A stretch of 64,000 nucleotides of DNA from CAVTJL01 sp963735065. Lineage in GTDB: Bacteria; Pseudomonadota; Alphaproteobacteria; Geminicoccales; Geminicoccaceae. Made by a program: the position numbers and the translations under genes. Shown here one piece after another: positions 8,523 through 17,140 of the stretch. The stretch lies in NCBI GenBank assembly GCA_963735065.1, contig CAVTJL010000001.1:992001-1056000 (forward strand). The letters are read 5' to 3'. Positions within the stretch are counted from its first letter, which is position 1. Each line of letters starts with the position of its first letter. Under the pieces are notes generated by a model. It saw nothing but the letters and a program-made list of their open reading frames with translations. It had not been told where the DNA came from and searched no databases.

Positions 8523-9243
8523 GCCAGCGGGCCGGCGCGAGCTGCTGATCGCCACGATCGCTGGCCTGCTCGAGGGCTGCCGGCACGTGGCGGTGGGTGC
8601 CGCCTCGCCGATCCCGGCGGCGGGCGCGCTGCTCGCCCGCGAGCGCTCGGGCGGCCGCCTTCTGGTGAGCCTGCTCGGGAGCGAGAAGCAAAACACCTTC
8701 ACCAATGGCGGGGTCGAGCTTTTCGACGCGGCGGCCGAGGGCCGGATCGACGCCTTTTTTCTCGGCGGCGTGCAGATCGACGGGGCCGGCAACGTCAACC
8801 TCCTGGGCCTCGGCCGGTACCCGGCCCTGAAAAAGCGCTTCTCGGGCAATTTCGGCAGTGCCTACCTCGCCTTCCTCGTCCCGCGCCTGATCCTCTTCCG
8901 CGAGGAGCACACGACCAAAACCCTGGTCGAGCGCGTCGACTATGTGAGCGCGCCCGGCACCTCCGATCCCGCCATCCACCGCCCCGGCGGCCCGAAGGCG
9001 CTGCTCACCGGCCGCTGTCTCTTCTCATTCGCCGACGGCCGCTTCCGTCTCGTCAGCCGCCATCCGGGCCAGAGCGTCGAGGAGATCAGGGCCGCCACGG
9101 GCTTTGTCTTCGACTGCCCGGCCGAGGTGCCCGTCACGCCCGAGCCCGACGCCGCCACGCTCGCCTCGATCCGCGGGCCGGTGCTGGGTCGGCTGGCGGA
9201 GGCCTACCCGCGCTTCGTCGCGCGTCTGGGCGAGGTACCCTAG
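8515..9243 (+). CDS. CoA-transferase subunit B (class I)
   Basis: The 242-residue partner of the preceding gene matches GctB-like beta subunits. Glu57 in LLGSEKQN falls where the active-site glutamate of glutaconate CoA-transferase (Glu54) is expected, and LGGVQIDGAGNVNLLGLG is the typical glycine-rich stretch after it. The ATG at 8515 overlaps the alpha-subunit stop by eight bases. Presence of the glutamate argues for true transferase activity rather than the hydrolase-type IpdAB branch that lacks it. The gene is followed by a long gene-free repeat region. Confidence 0.82.
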   Translation: MGEPAGRRELLIATIAGLLEGCRHVAVGAASPIPAAGALLARERSGGRLLVSLLGSEKQNTFTNGGVELFDAAAEGRIDAFFLGGVQIDGAGNVNLLGLGRYPALKKRFSGNFGSAYLAFLVPRLILFREEHTTKTLVERVDYVSAPGTSDPAIHRPGGPKALLTGRCLFSFADGRFRLVSRHPGQSVEEIRAATGFVFDCPAEVPVTPEPDAATLASIRGPVLGRLAEAYPRFVARLGEVP

Positions 9244-9326
9244 GTTCGGGGTGTCGATTGATGGATCGATGGCTCGGGAGACCGGCTCTCCTCTGTCGTC
9301 CGCGTGCCTGGCAGGAGGGGCCCCCG

Positions 9327-9433
9327 CTCCTTCGTCGCCTCACGGCTAGACCGGGGGGCAACGGCTCGAGGCTGGCCACGCTGGGGTCGCGTCACGACCG
9401 CCCGTTGATCCCCCGCTCAAGGCGGGGGATGAC
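9327..9433. repeat. Hairpin repeat unit, copy A
   Basis: This unit of about 107 bp aligns with 9697-9805 at a nearly constant offset of 370-371 bases. Shared blocks are CTCCTTCGTCGCC at the start, GAGGCTGGCCAC in the middle and TCGCGTCACG. Both copies carry a second hairpin at the same relative place (9408-9430 here), with arms ATCCCCCGC here and ATCCTCCGG in the other copy. The first hairpin of the unit is degraded in this copy. Confidence 0.72.
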
Positions 9434-9576
9434 CAGAGGGGGTGGGTCGGCTTGCTCTTTCGTCACGCTCCCCTGCTGCTCCTCCGCCTCGGCCCCGTTC
9501 TCTCCCGGTAGGGCCTGGGCGGCTGCTGGTTCCTGTCGCTCGCGTGCTCGACACGACGCGAGGACGCGCCTCTTCC

Positions 9577-9660
9577 GTCATCCCACGGCTCCGACCGGGG
9601 GATCAGGTGACGCGGCGCGACGGGACAGAGTCGCGTAGTCCCCGCCACCTGACCGCCCGA
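9577..9660. repeat. Hairpin repeat tail, copy C
   Basis: This block of about 84 bp aligns with 9777-9860 at an offset of about 200 bases. Shared parts include GTCATCC, GGATCAGGTGAC, GGGACAG and CCCCGCCACCTG. The hairpin in this copy has mismatches, whereas that in the other copy is perfect. It is followed immediately by an 11-bp-arm palindrome at 9652-9674. Confidence 0.68.
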
Positions 9661-9696
9661 TTAAATCGGGCGGTGACAACAAGGGCCGCGGACAAA

Positions 9697-9860
9697 CTCC
9701 TTCGTCGCCCCCCGACGTGATCGGGGGGCCAACTGTCGGAGGCTGGCCACACTATTTTCGCGTCACGCCTCTATTGTCATCCTCCGGCTTGACCGGAGGA
9801 TCAGGTGACACGGTGCGATGGGACAGGAGTCGCCAGCTCCCCGCCACCTGCCAGCCCGCG
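9697..9860. repeat. Hairpin repeat unit, copies B and D (overlapping)
   Basis: The first part (9697-9805) is the partner of 9327-9433 and has two perfect hairpins, at 9707-9729 and 9779-9801. The second part (9777-9860) is the partner of 9577-9660. The complete unit is therefore probably the whole 9697-9860 stretch, and the other copies are partial. Such trailer-like repeats with the phrase GGATCAGGTGAC are common in alphaproteobacterial intergenic regions as far as I recall. Confidence 0.7.
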
Positions 9861-10014
9861 TCGAGGATACGGCTCACCAACAGGGCTCGACCCTGCGGGG
9901 TGAGATGCGCATTCTGGTGGATGTTCATCCGGGTGCTCCGGTCGGAGTCGGACGGCTTCGCAACCCCAGCCTCACACCTCGGCCCCGGATGAACAACCTC
10001 CATAGCTTTGACAG

Positions 10015-10698
10015 CTAGACGAGCTCCTCCAGCGCGATGAGCAGGAGGAATCCGATGAAGAACATCGAGGTGGTGATGGGGCTGTCGGGCTTCTCGTGCG
10101 CCTCGACCAGCAGCTCCTCGGTGACCAGGTAGAGCAGTGCTATCAGGCCGAAGGCCAGGAGCACCGCCAGCCCGATCGGCGGAAGGCCGCCGGCCATGCT
10201 GCCGATCCAGGCGCCGAGCGGCAGCAGCAGCCCGACACCGCCCACGATGGCCGTCGTCCGCGCGCCCGAGGCGATCCGGGGACGCAGGGCGAGGGCCATG
10301 GTCAGGCCGAGGAACAGGACCTCGAGCGTCAGCGCGATCGTGAGCAGGAGCCCCTGGCGGGCGCCGACCGCAAAGCCGATGCCGAGCACCAGGCCGTCGA
10401 CCAGGAGGTCGATGCCGGTGACCGCGACCGAGCCGACGCCGCTCGTGACGCGGCGGCCGAGCCATCTGATCGCGAGCATCGCTGCCAGGCCCGCGAGCCC
10501 GCCGACGACGATGGCCAGCGTCGAGCCCGACTGCTTGAGGTCGGGCAGGATCTCGCCGGCCGCGGCGGCGAAGACCACGCCCGCGGCGAAATGCTGGATG
10601 CCGCTCTCCACCGCGGGGCCGGGCGCCCGGAAGGCCGCCACGGCCGCACCCACGACCATCGCTGCCAGCGGGATCAGGGTGTAGGCGGTGGCGATCAT
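10015..10698 (-). CDS. ZIP family metal transporter
   Basis: The 227-residue inner-membrane protein has about seven to eight helices. HFAAGVVFAAAAGEILPDL (about residues 36-54) resembles the metal-binding helix of ZIP proteins, and a late EELLVEAHE segment supplies further acidic and histidine ligands. ZIP proteins bring zinc or other divalent metals into the cytoplasm. The protein is short compared with many ZIPs but within the range of bacterial members. It has no metal regulator beside it. It is divergent from a DUF2231 membrane protein across about 490 bp. Confidence 0.8.
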   Translation of the reverse strand: MIATAYTLIPLAAMVVGAAVAAFRAPGPAVESGIQHFAAGVVFAAAAGEILPDLKQSGSTLAIVVGGLAGLAAMLAIRWLGRRVTSGVGSVAVTGIDLLVDGLVLGIGFAVGARQGLLLTIALTLEVLFLGLTMALALRPRIASGARTTAIVGGVGLLLPLGAWIGSMAGGLPPIGLAVLLAFGLIALLYLVTEELLVEAHEKPDSPITTSMFFIGFLLLIALEELV

Positions 10699-11184
10699 GA
10701 GATGGCGGGGCGCGCTGCGGCTGGGGGCCAGGCCGCAGCGACCCGGGCGCTCCGCTCGATGACCATGCCGGCAGGCGGAAACAAAGGCATGCGCCGTCTT
10801 ACCGCCCCGGTCTCGCGGGATAAAGCCACCCGGGCGGCGCCCGATCCCCGACGGCCAGGCTTGCGTCGGCCACGACGGTCGGCCGCCGACGCGGCGGGCG
10901 GCCGGTCAGGTTGCGGCAAGGGTTGGACGACACAAGGGCGCCGGCGTGGGCCGCTGGCCGAGCATCCGCACGCGGGATGAGCGGCGTCGGCCCCGTCTCG
11001 GAGCGCCTCGCTCCTGCGGCAAGCGCGGTCCGATGTCGACATTGAGCGTGCCGTCGACCTGCACGGCGTCATTGCCGTCGTGCCGGTCATGCGTGCTCCG
11101 CTCGCTCTTTCGTTCTCATGTCACGATTGCGCCGGGCTTTGCGCCGGCATTCCGGACAAGCGCCCAATCACAGGTGAGACATCC
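10699..11184. other. Divergent intergenic region, no supported gene
   Basis: This 486-bp region separates the ZIP transporter and DUF2231 genes and should hold both promoters. I found no clear promoter boxes. On the minus strand, around 11090-11030, one frame reads DGNDAVQVDGTLNVDIGP, which looks protein-like but has no start and soon turns arginine-rich. It may be a gene remnant. Confidence 0.4.
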
Positions 11185-11688
11185 ATGCCGTCCTTCGATC
11201 AGATTCATCCGATCGCGGTCCATTTCCCGATCGTCTTTCTGCTGACGCTCGCCGCCTTCGACACGATCGTCCTCCTGCGCGGCCATGGGCTGGGCAGCCG
11301 CTCGACCATTGCCAACGTCTCCGCCGGTCTGGCCGTGCTGGCCGGGCTCGGCGCCGTGGTGGCCTACTATTTCGGCGACGCCGCCTACGACGCCGCCATG
11401 GCCAAGGGCTATCCGGCAGCACCGCTCGACCTGCATGCCTGGCTAGGCACGGCCACCGCCACCATCCTCGGTATCTGGGCGCTGCTTCGCGCCTGGCTCT
11501 GGTGGCAGGCGCGCCCGCTCGAGGGCAGGCGCGCCGGCACCCTTGCCGGGGTCGAGGTCGCCGTTGCGCTCCTGATCGTCGTCACCGCCTACTATGGCGG
11601 CCATCTGGTCTATGACCTGGGCGTCAACATCTCGCCGCAGGCCGCCAAGACGGCCATCGCCCACGCCGCGAAGGACCTTCCCTCCTGA
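11185..11688 (+). CDS. DUF2231 membrane protein
   Basis: The 167-residue protein has four predicted membrane helices (about 13-30, 40-62, 82-102 and 120-145). The start FDQIHPIAVHFPIVFLL is characteristic of the DUF2231 family. The conserved histidines in HPIAVHFP could bind haem or metal. The biochemical role is unknown in the family; members are often near cytochromes and metal genes. The ATG at 11185 was chosen over an upstream ATG because it has a good AGGTGAGA ribosome-binding site and starts at the conserved motif. Confidence 0.82.
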   Translation: MPSFDQIHPIAVHFPIVFLLTLAAFDTIVLLRGHGLGSRSTIANVSAGLAVLAGLGAVVAYYFGDAAYDAAMAKGYPAAPLDLHAWLGTATATILGIWALLRAWLWWQARPLEGRRAGTLAGVEVAVALLIVVTAYYGGHLVYDLGVNISPQAAKTAIAHAAKDLPS

Positions 11689-11720
11689 GCCCGAGGCAGC
11701 CTGCCCGCGGCGCATCGCGC

Positions 11721-11744
11721 GATCCCGCTCGAGCGAGCGGGATC
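11721..11744. terminator. Palindromic hairpin between convergent genes
   Basis: Perfect inverted repeat with arms GATCCCGCTCG and CGAGCGGGATC separated by AG. It lies 32 bp after the DUF2231 stop and 37 bp from the end of the convergent hydrolase gene. There is no clear T tract, so a two-way terminator or mRNA-end stabiliser is inferred from position. Confidence 0.6.
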
Positions 11745-11781
11745 GTGGCGGCCACGTCCGGCTCTCGATGAGGCTGGAAGC

Positions 11782-13602
11782 CTAGGCCGTGTGTCGGCGC
11801 GCCGGAGGGATCGAAGGCAGGGGGCGGGATCCGCCGCCGGTCGCTTCGGTGTAGGACACCAAAGGCCGCTGCCCACTCGTGCTCCGGACCCGGTCGAGAT
11901 GGGCCTCGATCCGGGCCGTGAACCGCTCGCGGGCCCAGCGGGCGGTGAAGGTGTGGTCGGCACCGTCGAGGATCTCGAGGTGGACCTGCTTGAGACGCTG
12001 AAGCCGCCGCCCGTCGCGCCCGAAATAGGTCTCGAGCTCGTCGAGGCCGCCATCCGACGCGCTGTAGAAAAGAAGGATCTCGGTGCCTCGCGCAGCCAGC
12101 TCCTGAAATCCCCGCACGACACCCTGGCGGGCGCTGCGGCGACCCATCAGATGGCCGGACCAGTCCTGAGCGCGCATCGCCACGCGTTTGCGCATGCGCC
12201 GCATCAGGGCTGTGGCGATACCTCGCGCATTGACCTCGCCGCGCAGCACGCGGCGCCAGGTGTCCGGGTGGCGCGCCATGGCCGCATAGTACCTGTTCGA
12301 CTGGAACGAGCGTCGCAGGCTGACCTCGAGCGTGTCGCCCTCGCGCCAGAGGAAGCGCTGGAGGTTCGCCATCACGAGGCCCGCGATCCGGGAATCGCGA
12401 AGCGCCGTGTAAAAGGCGATGTAGGCGCCGCAGCACAGGCCGATCGCCACGACCCGGCGATGCCCTTGTGCCTCGAGCCAGTCGAGGGCGGCGCGCACGT
12501 CCTCGCAGGTCTCGAGCGCATAGAGCCGATGATCGGGTTGGCCGGGCGGCGCCGGGCTCTCCCCGATGCCGGCGACGTCCATGCGCAAGGACGTGATGCC
12601 GAGCGCCGCGAGGCGCCGCGCTATGCCGACCGTCATTCTGTTCGGGCCGACGTGATGGTTAGCACCGGTATTGATGAAGATGACGGCGGGGAGATCGGCG
12701 CTCGCACGGGTGGGCCGGCAGACGACCCCGAACAGGCGGGCCTCGTCCCCGAGGAACACGGGCTCCTCGACCGCCTCAGGCATCGACAGCCGCACCGGCT
12801 GCGGTCGGTGACCCGTCCGCGTCCCGGGTCTGGTCGCGCCCGCCGCCATCCAGTCCCGGACCAGACCGAAGGCCTGGTCCGGGGCGACGACGAAGTTCAC
12901 GTCGCGCATCAACGAGGCGTAGCCCGTGAACGCCGCCTCCTGGACCGTGGCGCCGAGTTCGCGCATCCTGTCGGCCAGCGGCGCTTCCGCCGGATCGGCG
13001 CGTTTCAGGATCAAGATGCGCGGGGCCGGGCGACGGTCGAGCTTGGCGAGGTCGATCGTGCCGAGCTCCCGCTGGGTGGCGGCGGTGAACACGAAGCCGC
13101 CGACCTCGAGGCTCCCATCGTCGCCGGCCCGCGCGGCGGGCGGCGCTCCCGGCAGCGGCGGCGCCAGCCTCGCCAGCGCCTTCAGCTCCCGCACATAGGC
13201 GCGGCCTGAGACGACGGGCGCGAGAAGAGCCAGCGCGGCGACGCCGTCGAGCTCGCAGGCGGCTTTCGCGGCAAGGGCCGCACCGAGGCGCAGCCCGACC
13301 AGGCCGACCTCGCTGACGCCGGCTTCCTCACGCATCCATCGCACGGCCGCGAGCACGCTGTCGGTCCAGGCGCGAAGCCGCTCCGGCTCCTCGTCGTCGC
13401 CCAACGAATCGCCCGTCCCGTGATAGTCGAAGCGCAGCGTGGGCAGGCCCACCGCCGCGAGCTGCTGGGCCAGATCGCGCCAGGCGCGATGCGCCGACAG
13501 CTCCTCGTGGCCGAGAGCGCTGCACAAGATCACGCCGCGCCCGCCCGGTGCCGGGTGGAACCAGCCGAAGCAGTCATCGAACGCGACGGGGACCGAGATC
13601 AT
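11782..13602 (-). CDS. Tandem alpha/beta-hydrolase protein (two domains)
   Basis: The 606-residue protein consists of two alpha/beta-hydrolase domains in tandem, about residues 1-255 and 275-585. In the first domain the nucleophile elbow reads GLRLG (103-107), so Arg105 replaces the usual serine and the domain may be inactive. In the second it reads GLCCG (388-392), so Cys390 is the candidate nucleophile, with His in the late DGADHTF motif. Such domains resemble exosortase-A-associated hydrolases and thioesterase-like enzymes. It is the last gene of the carrier-protein operon, overlapping the GH2 gene by four bases. Release of an acyl group from the carrier protein is one possible role. The start is ATG 13602. 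Confidence 0.75.
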   Translation of the reverse strand: MISVPVAFDDCFGWFHPAPGGRGVILCSALGHEELSAHRAWRDLAQQLAAVGLPTLRFDYHGTGDSLGDDEEPERLRAWTDSVLAAVRWMREEAGVSEVGLVGLRLGAALAAKAACELDGVAALALLAPVVSGRAYVRELKALARLAPPLPGAPPAARAGDDGSLEVGGFVFTAATQRELGTIDLAKLDRRPAPRILILKRADPAEAPLADRMRELGATVQEAAFTGYASLMRDVNFVVAPDQAFGLVRDWMAAGATRPGTRTGHRPQPVRLSMPEAVEEPVFLGDEARLFGVVCRPTRASADLPAVIFINTGANHHVGPNRMTVGIARRLAALGITSLRMDVAGIGESPAPPGQPDHRLYALETCEDVRAALDWLEAQGHRRVVAIGLCCGAYIAFYTALRDSRIAGLVMANLQRFLWREGDTLEVSLRRSFQSNRYYAAMARHPDTWRRVLRGEVNARGIATALMRRMRKRVAMRAQDWSGHLMGRRSARQGVVRGFQELAARGTEILLFYSASDGGLDELETYFGRDGRRLQRLKQVHLEILDGADHTFTARWARERFTARIEAHLDRVRSTSGQRPLVSYTEATGGGSRPLPSIPPARRHTA

Positions 13603-16076
13603 GGGCGGTACCTCGCAGGTGAGGTGCCGTTCAGCGCGTGGACGGCACCGTCCGGGCGGACGCCGGGCTCGCCTAGCGGCACGAGGCGCACCTGCCGCGG
13701 GGCTCCCGGTGCCAGGTGGAACCACTCCTCCTCGCCGCGGAAGTGCGGATCCTCGATATGCACCGACTGCGCGAGGCGGCTCGAGGCGAGCGTGAGAAGC
13801 CAGCCCCGCTCGTCCTGGTCGAGCTTCGCCTCGAGGCCCAGCTCTGCCACGGGAAGAGCCCGGCCCAGCGGGAAATGGAACGCCTCGGCCAGGGCCGCGC
13901 CGCTCTCCGCGTCGACCAGCCGCGCCACGGTGACGTCGTGCGCCGGCGGGCCGAACCTATAGGCATAGGTGATGTCGAAAAAGCGGCCCAGCAGCTCGAA
14001 GGAGGACAGCTCGAGCGCCTCGCGGGCGGCGATCGTCAGCTCGCGCTCGGCACGGACGACGGGAACCGACCCCGCCCGCAGGCATGCCAGCGAAAGACGC
14101 GCGCGGATCTGGCGCGGGCTCTCGTTGACGACGTGGAGGGCAAGCCCGTTCAGCCCCTCGTCCGTAAGAATCAGCTGAATGGGCCGGCAGGCGCGCCTCA
14201 GCCCGTGCCAGGCGGCCTTGGGGGCGCCCTTGATGTCGAGCACGCCCCAGCCGGCGCCGGGGCGCAGGTCCTGGAGCAGCCAGACGAGGGCGCCGGCGCA
14301 GGGCGAGGCGGCGCGGCGCCACTCGCCGATGGTCGCCTCCATCACCTCGGCCGTGACGGCGCGCGAGAGGCGCAGATAGCGGTCGGGCTCCTCGTAGCGC
14401 AGGCGCGCCGGCGTCACCCCGTAGAGCAGCTCGAGATAGTGGTCGCGCACATCCTCGAAGTCCCAGGGCACGCCGGCATCGCGCGGCACGCCCGCCTTCC
14501 ACAGCGGGTCATGCGGCTGCGCGGAGGGCAGCGTCGCCTCGAGCGTGCGGCTGTCGGGCAGGTTGGCAAAGGCCAGGCACTCGCTCGTGAAGCGCACCTC
14601 GGCGCGGCGTGCATCCTCGAGGGGGCGGAGATAGGCGCCCACGCCGTAATAATGCGTGATGCCCGCGTTCGTGACGAAGGGCATCTCGCCGCCCGAGGGC
14701 GAGCTTGGGACATAGGGCACGTCGGGCCGGCTCTCGGCGACGACGGCAGGGAGCAGCTCGTCGAAGATCGGCCCGCCACCGGCGGCCGGCGGCAGCCCCA
14801 GCATCGCCGCCTGCTGGGCCACCTCGCTGCCGCCGCAGAGAACCGCCAGCGACGGCGAGGCCTGGGTGCGATCGAGGAGCTGCCGGGCCTCGCGCCGCAG
14901 GCTCTCCACGAAGGCTGGATCGGTGGCCGGGTAGTCGAGATTGGCCAGCATGAAGTCCTGCCAGACCAGGATGCCCAGCTCGTCGCACAGGCCGAAGAAG
15001 GCGTCGCTCTCATAGGCCATCGTGCCGCCGACGCGCACCATGTTCATGCCGGCGGCGCGCATCGCCTCGAGCCAGGGCGCATAGGCCTCCGAGGTCCCGG
15101 GCAGCGACACGATGTCGGCCGTGCTCCAGCAGGCGCCGCGGCAGAAGACGGGCTCACCGTTGATGCGCAGCTGAAAGCCTCGGCCGTCGGCGCCGCCATC
15201 GCGCTCGATCGAGCGGAAGCCGGTGCGGCCGAGATCGATCGCGACATCGCCGATGCTGGCGCGGACGTCGTAGAGCCGGGGGCTGCCATGGGTGTGCGGC
15301 CACCAGGGCTCGACCTCGGGCAGGCGCAGCTCGCAGGCGAGCCCGCCTGCGGCGTCGGGCGTCAGCGCCGCCTCGCTGTCGCCCACCCGAAGGCTCGCCG
15401 TGCCGTTCCGCGGCGGCGGGCCGTCGAGGGCCAGCCTGAAGGAGACGCGACCCTCCTTGCCCTCGAGCCGGGTGCCGAGGTCGACGCTGCGGACGCGCAG
15501 CGGGCCCTGCTCCTCGACCAGCTCGATCGGCCGCCACGGGCCCACCGCGTGGACGGAAGGGCACCAGGTCGGCATGTGGCCCAGGAGGGTCGTCCGGGCG
15601 AAGCGCAGCGATGGCGGTGTCACCATGCGCGGCCGCCAGCGCGCCCGCCCGCGGCGTTGCGCCAGGGCCGGATGGAGCGCCCGGAAGCACAGATGGAGGG
15701 CATGCTCGCCGGCAAGGTCGAGCTCGACCTCGTGCGCCAGGAACATGTTGTCGGAGGTGAGCAGCTGGCGCCCGTCCAGCCACAGCTCGGCGAGGGTCGC
15801 GAGGCCGCCCAGGCGAAGCGTCCGCCGGCCGCTCGCGCGCAGCCGCGTGCGATACCAAAAGTCGCGATCGTGCAGCGGTGCCGGGCTCTCGAGGCTCCAG
15901 GCGCCGGCGGCGCGCAGCGCTGCGGCGACGGTGCCCGGCACGATCGCAGGCAGCCATCCGGCATCGCCCGGCAGATCATGCGGCGCGGCGGCAGCTCCGG
16001 CCTGGGTCCCGAGAAGCTCCCATCCCCGGTCCAGGGGCACGCTATGGCGGCCGGCGACGGAGACGACCCTCGCCAT
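13599..16076 (-). CDS. Glycoside hydrolase family 2, beta-mannosidase-like
   Basis: The 825-residue protein has no clear signal peptide. It has the GH2 order: N-terminal sugar-binding jelly roll (about 15-185), immunoglobulin-like domain (190-290), then a TIM barrel (about 300-600) with C-terminal beta domains. In the barrel, CGGSE (414-418) stands where beta-mannosidases have GGNE, keeping the acid/base Glu418. RFTSE (495-499) supplies the nucleophile Glu499. The N-to-S change is unusual. It lies in an operon with a carrier protein, an amino-acid ligase and an alpha/beta-hydrolase, which is odd company for a glycosidase and suggests a glycosylated small product. A true hydrolase activity is likely but not certain. 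Confidence 0.78.
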   Translation of the reverse strand: MARVVSVAGRHSVPLDRGWELLGTQAGAAAAPHDLPGDAGWLPAIVPGTVAAALRAAGAWSLESPAPLHDRDFWYRTRLRASGRRTLRLGGLATLAELWLDGRQLLTSDNMFLAHEVELDLAGEHALHLCFRALHPALAQRRGRARWRPRMVTPPSLRFARTTLLGHMPTWCPSVHAVGPWRPIELVEEQGPLRVRSVDLGTRLEGKEGRVSFRLALDGPPPRNGTASLRVGDSEAALTPDAAGGLACELRLPEVEPWWPHTHGSPRLYDVRASIGDVAIDLGRTGFRSIERDGGADGRGFQLRINGEPVFCRGACWSTADIVSLPGTSEAYAPWLEAMRAAGMNMVRVGGTMAYESDAFFGLCDELGILVWQDFMLANLDYPATDPAFVESLRREARQLLDRTQASPSLAVLCGGSEVAQQAAMLGLPPAAGGGPIFDELLPAVVAESRPDVPYVPSSPSGGEMPFVTNAGITHYYGVGAYLRPLEDARRAEVRFTSECLAFANLPDSRTLEATLPSAQPHDPLWKAGVPRDAGVPWDFEDVRDHYLELLYGVTPARLRYEEPDRYLRLSRAVTAEVMEATIGEWRRAASPCAGALVWLLQDLRPGAGWGVLDIKGAPKAAWHGLRRACRPIQLILTDEGLNGLALHVVNESPRQIRARLSLACLRAGSVPVVRAERELTIAAREALELSSFELLGRFFDITYAYRFGPPAHDVTVARLVDAESGAALAEAFHFPLGRALPVAELGLEAKLDQDERGWLLTLASSRLAQSVHIEDPHFRGEEEWFHLAPGAPRQVRLVPLGEPGVRPDGAVHALNGTSPARYRP

Positions 16077-16152
16077 GCCTAGCGCCCGCGAAGGGTCTCG
16101 CCGGTGGGGTCCGGCAACGCGCAGCCGGCGGCCTGGGGCCCGGCTGTCCCAC

Positions 16153-17136
16153 TCATCGCAGGCGTGCCTCGAGACCGCCGATGACGAGCGCGTAGGCGGC
16201 CTCCAGCCGCTCGAGCACCGGCGTGCAGTCGTCCTGCCGCGCGCGCCGGACGGAGCGTGCCAGCTGGAACTGGAGGACCTTGGCGTCGCCCGCGATCTGC
16301 CCGCAGCCGGCGGCCAGATCCTCGAGCCCGAGCCCTGTGCGGACATCGAGCCAGCGGAGATGGCTGCCCAGCAGCTCGAAATTGGCACCGAGCTGGCGGA
16401 CCGTGTTGAAGCAGTAGAGGTGAAAGTAGCTCATCGGCCGGGAGGCCAGGGTCTCGATGTGGCGGCCGAACTCGGCGCGATAGGCGCTCACCGGGTTCTG
16501 CTCGGGCCGGCGGCCCATGTGCTGGCGCAGGAGCGCCAGCGACGCCTGCGTCAGCTCGGGCCCCTCGAGCGGCGCGCGCCGCCGCTTCACGAACTCGGCG
16601 TAGGGGAACATCAGATCGGGGTTCGAGGCCTGATGCGGCAGGCGGTGGAACAGCCCGTCGAAGTCCTCGCCCTCGGCCACATGGTAGCCGAGGTTGTGGA
16701 AGTAGCCGAGCCGCCGCGCCGGCACGTCGAGCTCGACGGCGCCGATCGTCGTCTTCACGTGGTCGCGCCGGTAGGCCGTCGCGTGCGTGTCCGGGAGATA
16801 GAAGCTGTCGATCTCGACCAGCGGCAGCCGGTCCCGCCTCAGCTGCTCGCCGATCTGCGCATCGAGGCCCTCATAGACCGCGAGCTCTTGCACCTTGAGC
16901 CCGAAGAGCGCCTCGAGGTCCTCGGGCAGGAACTTGAAGAAGGTGAACTGATCGCCCTCGAAGTCCTGCGTGACGGTGAAGCCCAGCGCGGCTTCCGGGT
17001 CGAGGCCGATGGCGCCCAGGATCTCGATCCACAGATCGATGTAGCAGTTGGTCTCCTGCCACTGACGGTCCGAGCCGTGCAGGGCGTGCGGGCGGTAGGT
17101 CGCCGGATCGAGGCGCGGCAGCAGGGGCTGGAGCAC
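16153..17136 (-). CDS. DUF1839 family protein
   Basis: The 327-residue soluble protein of the DUF1839 family begins at HALHGSDRQWQETNCYIDLWIEILGAIGLDPEA and has a central YHVAEGEDFDGLFHRLP. DUF1839 proteins occur almost always beside amino acid:[carrier protein] ligases. The conserved Cys in ETNCYIDLW is a reasonable nucleophile for an acyl or aminoacyl transferase, an inference only. It follows the ligase gene by four bases on the same strand. No experimental function is known to me. Confidence 0.82.
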   Translation of the reverse strand: MLQPLLPRLDPATYRPHALHGSDRQWQETNCYIDLWIEILGAIGLDPEAALGFTVTQDFEGDQFTFFKFLPEDLEALFGLKVQELAVYEGLDAQIGEQLRRDRLPLVEIDSFYLPDTHATAYRRDHVKTTIGAVELDVPARRLGYFHNLGYHVAEGEDFDGLFHRLPHQASNPDLMFPYAEFVKRRRAPLEGPELTQASLALLRQHMGRRPEQNPVSAYRAEFGRHIETLASRPMSYFHLYCFNTVRQLGANFELLGSHLRWLDVRTGLGLEDLAAGCGQIAGDAKVLQFQLARSVRRARQDDCTPVLERLEAAYALVIGGLEARLR

Positions 17137-17140
17137 CGGC

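Larger units (their letters stand above)
9244..10014. other. Gene-free region filled with hairpin repeats
   Basis: This 771-bp stretch has no credible gene. It is built from at least two kinds of diverged direct repeat that contain strong hairpins: 9408-9430 (9-bp arms, loop TCAAG), 9652-9674 (11-bp arms almost abutting), 9707-9729 (9-bp arms, loop CGTGA) and 9779-9801 (9-bp arms, loop CTTGA). It lies between the 3' ends of the CoA-transferase operon and a ZIP transporter gene, so some hairpins may serve as two-way terminators. Confidence 0.75.

Noticed and set aside
9327..9860. CRISPR array
   Set aside because: The repeats are long, diverged and hairpin-bearing, not short and exact with regular spacers, and no cas genes are near.
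10990..11096. Short protein-like reading on the minus strand in the 10.7-11.2 kb gap
   Set aside because: It has no start codon, turns Arg-rich after about 20 residues and matches nothing I recognise; at most a remnant.
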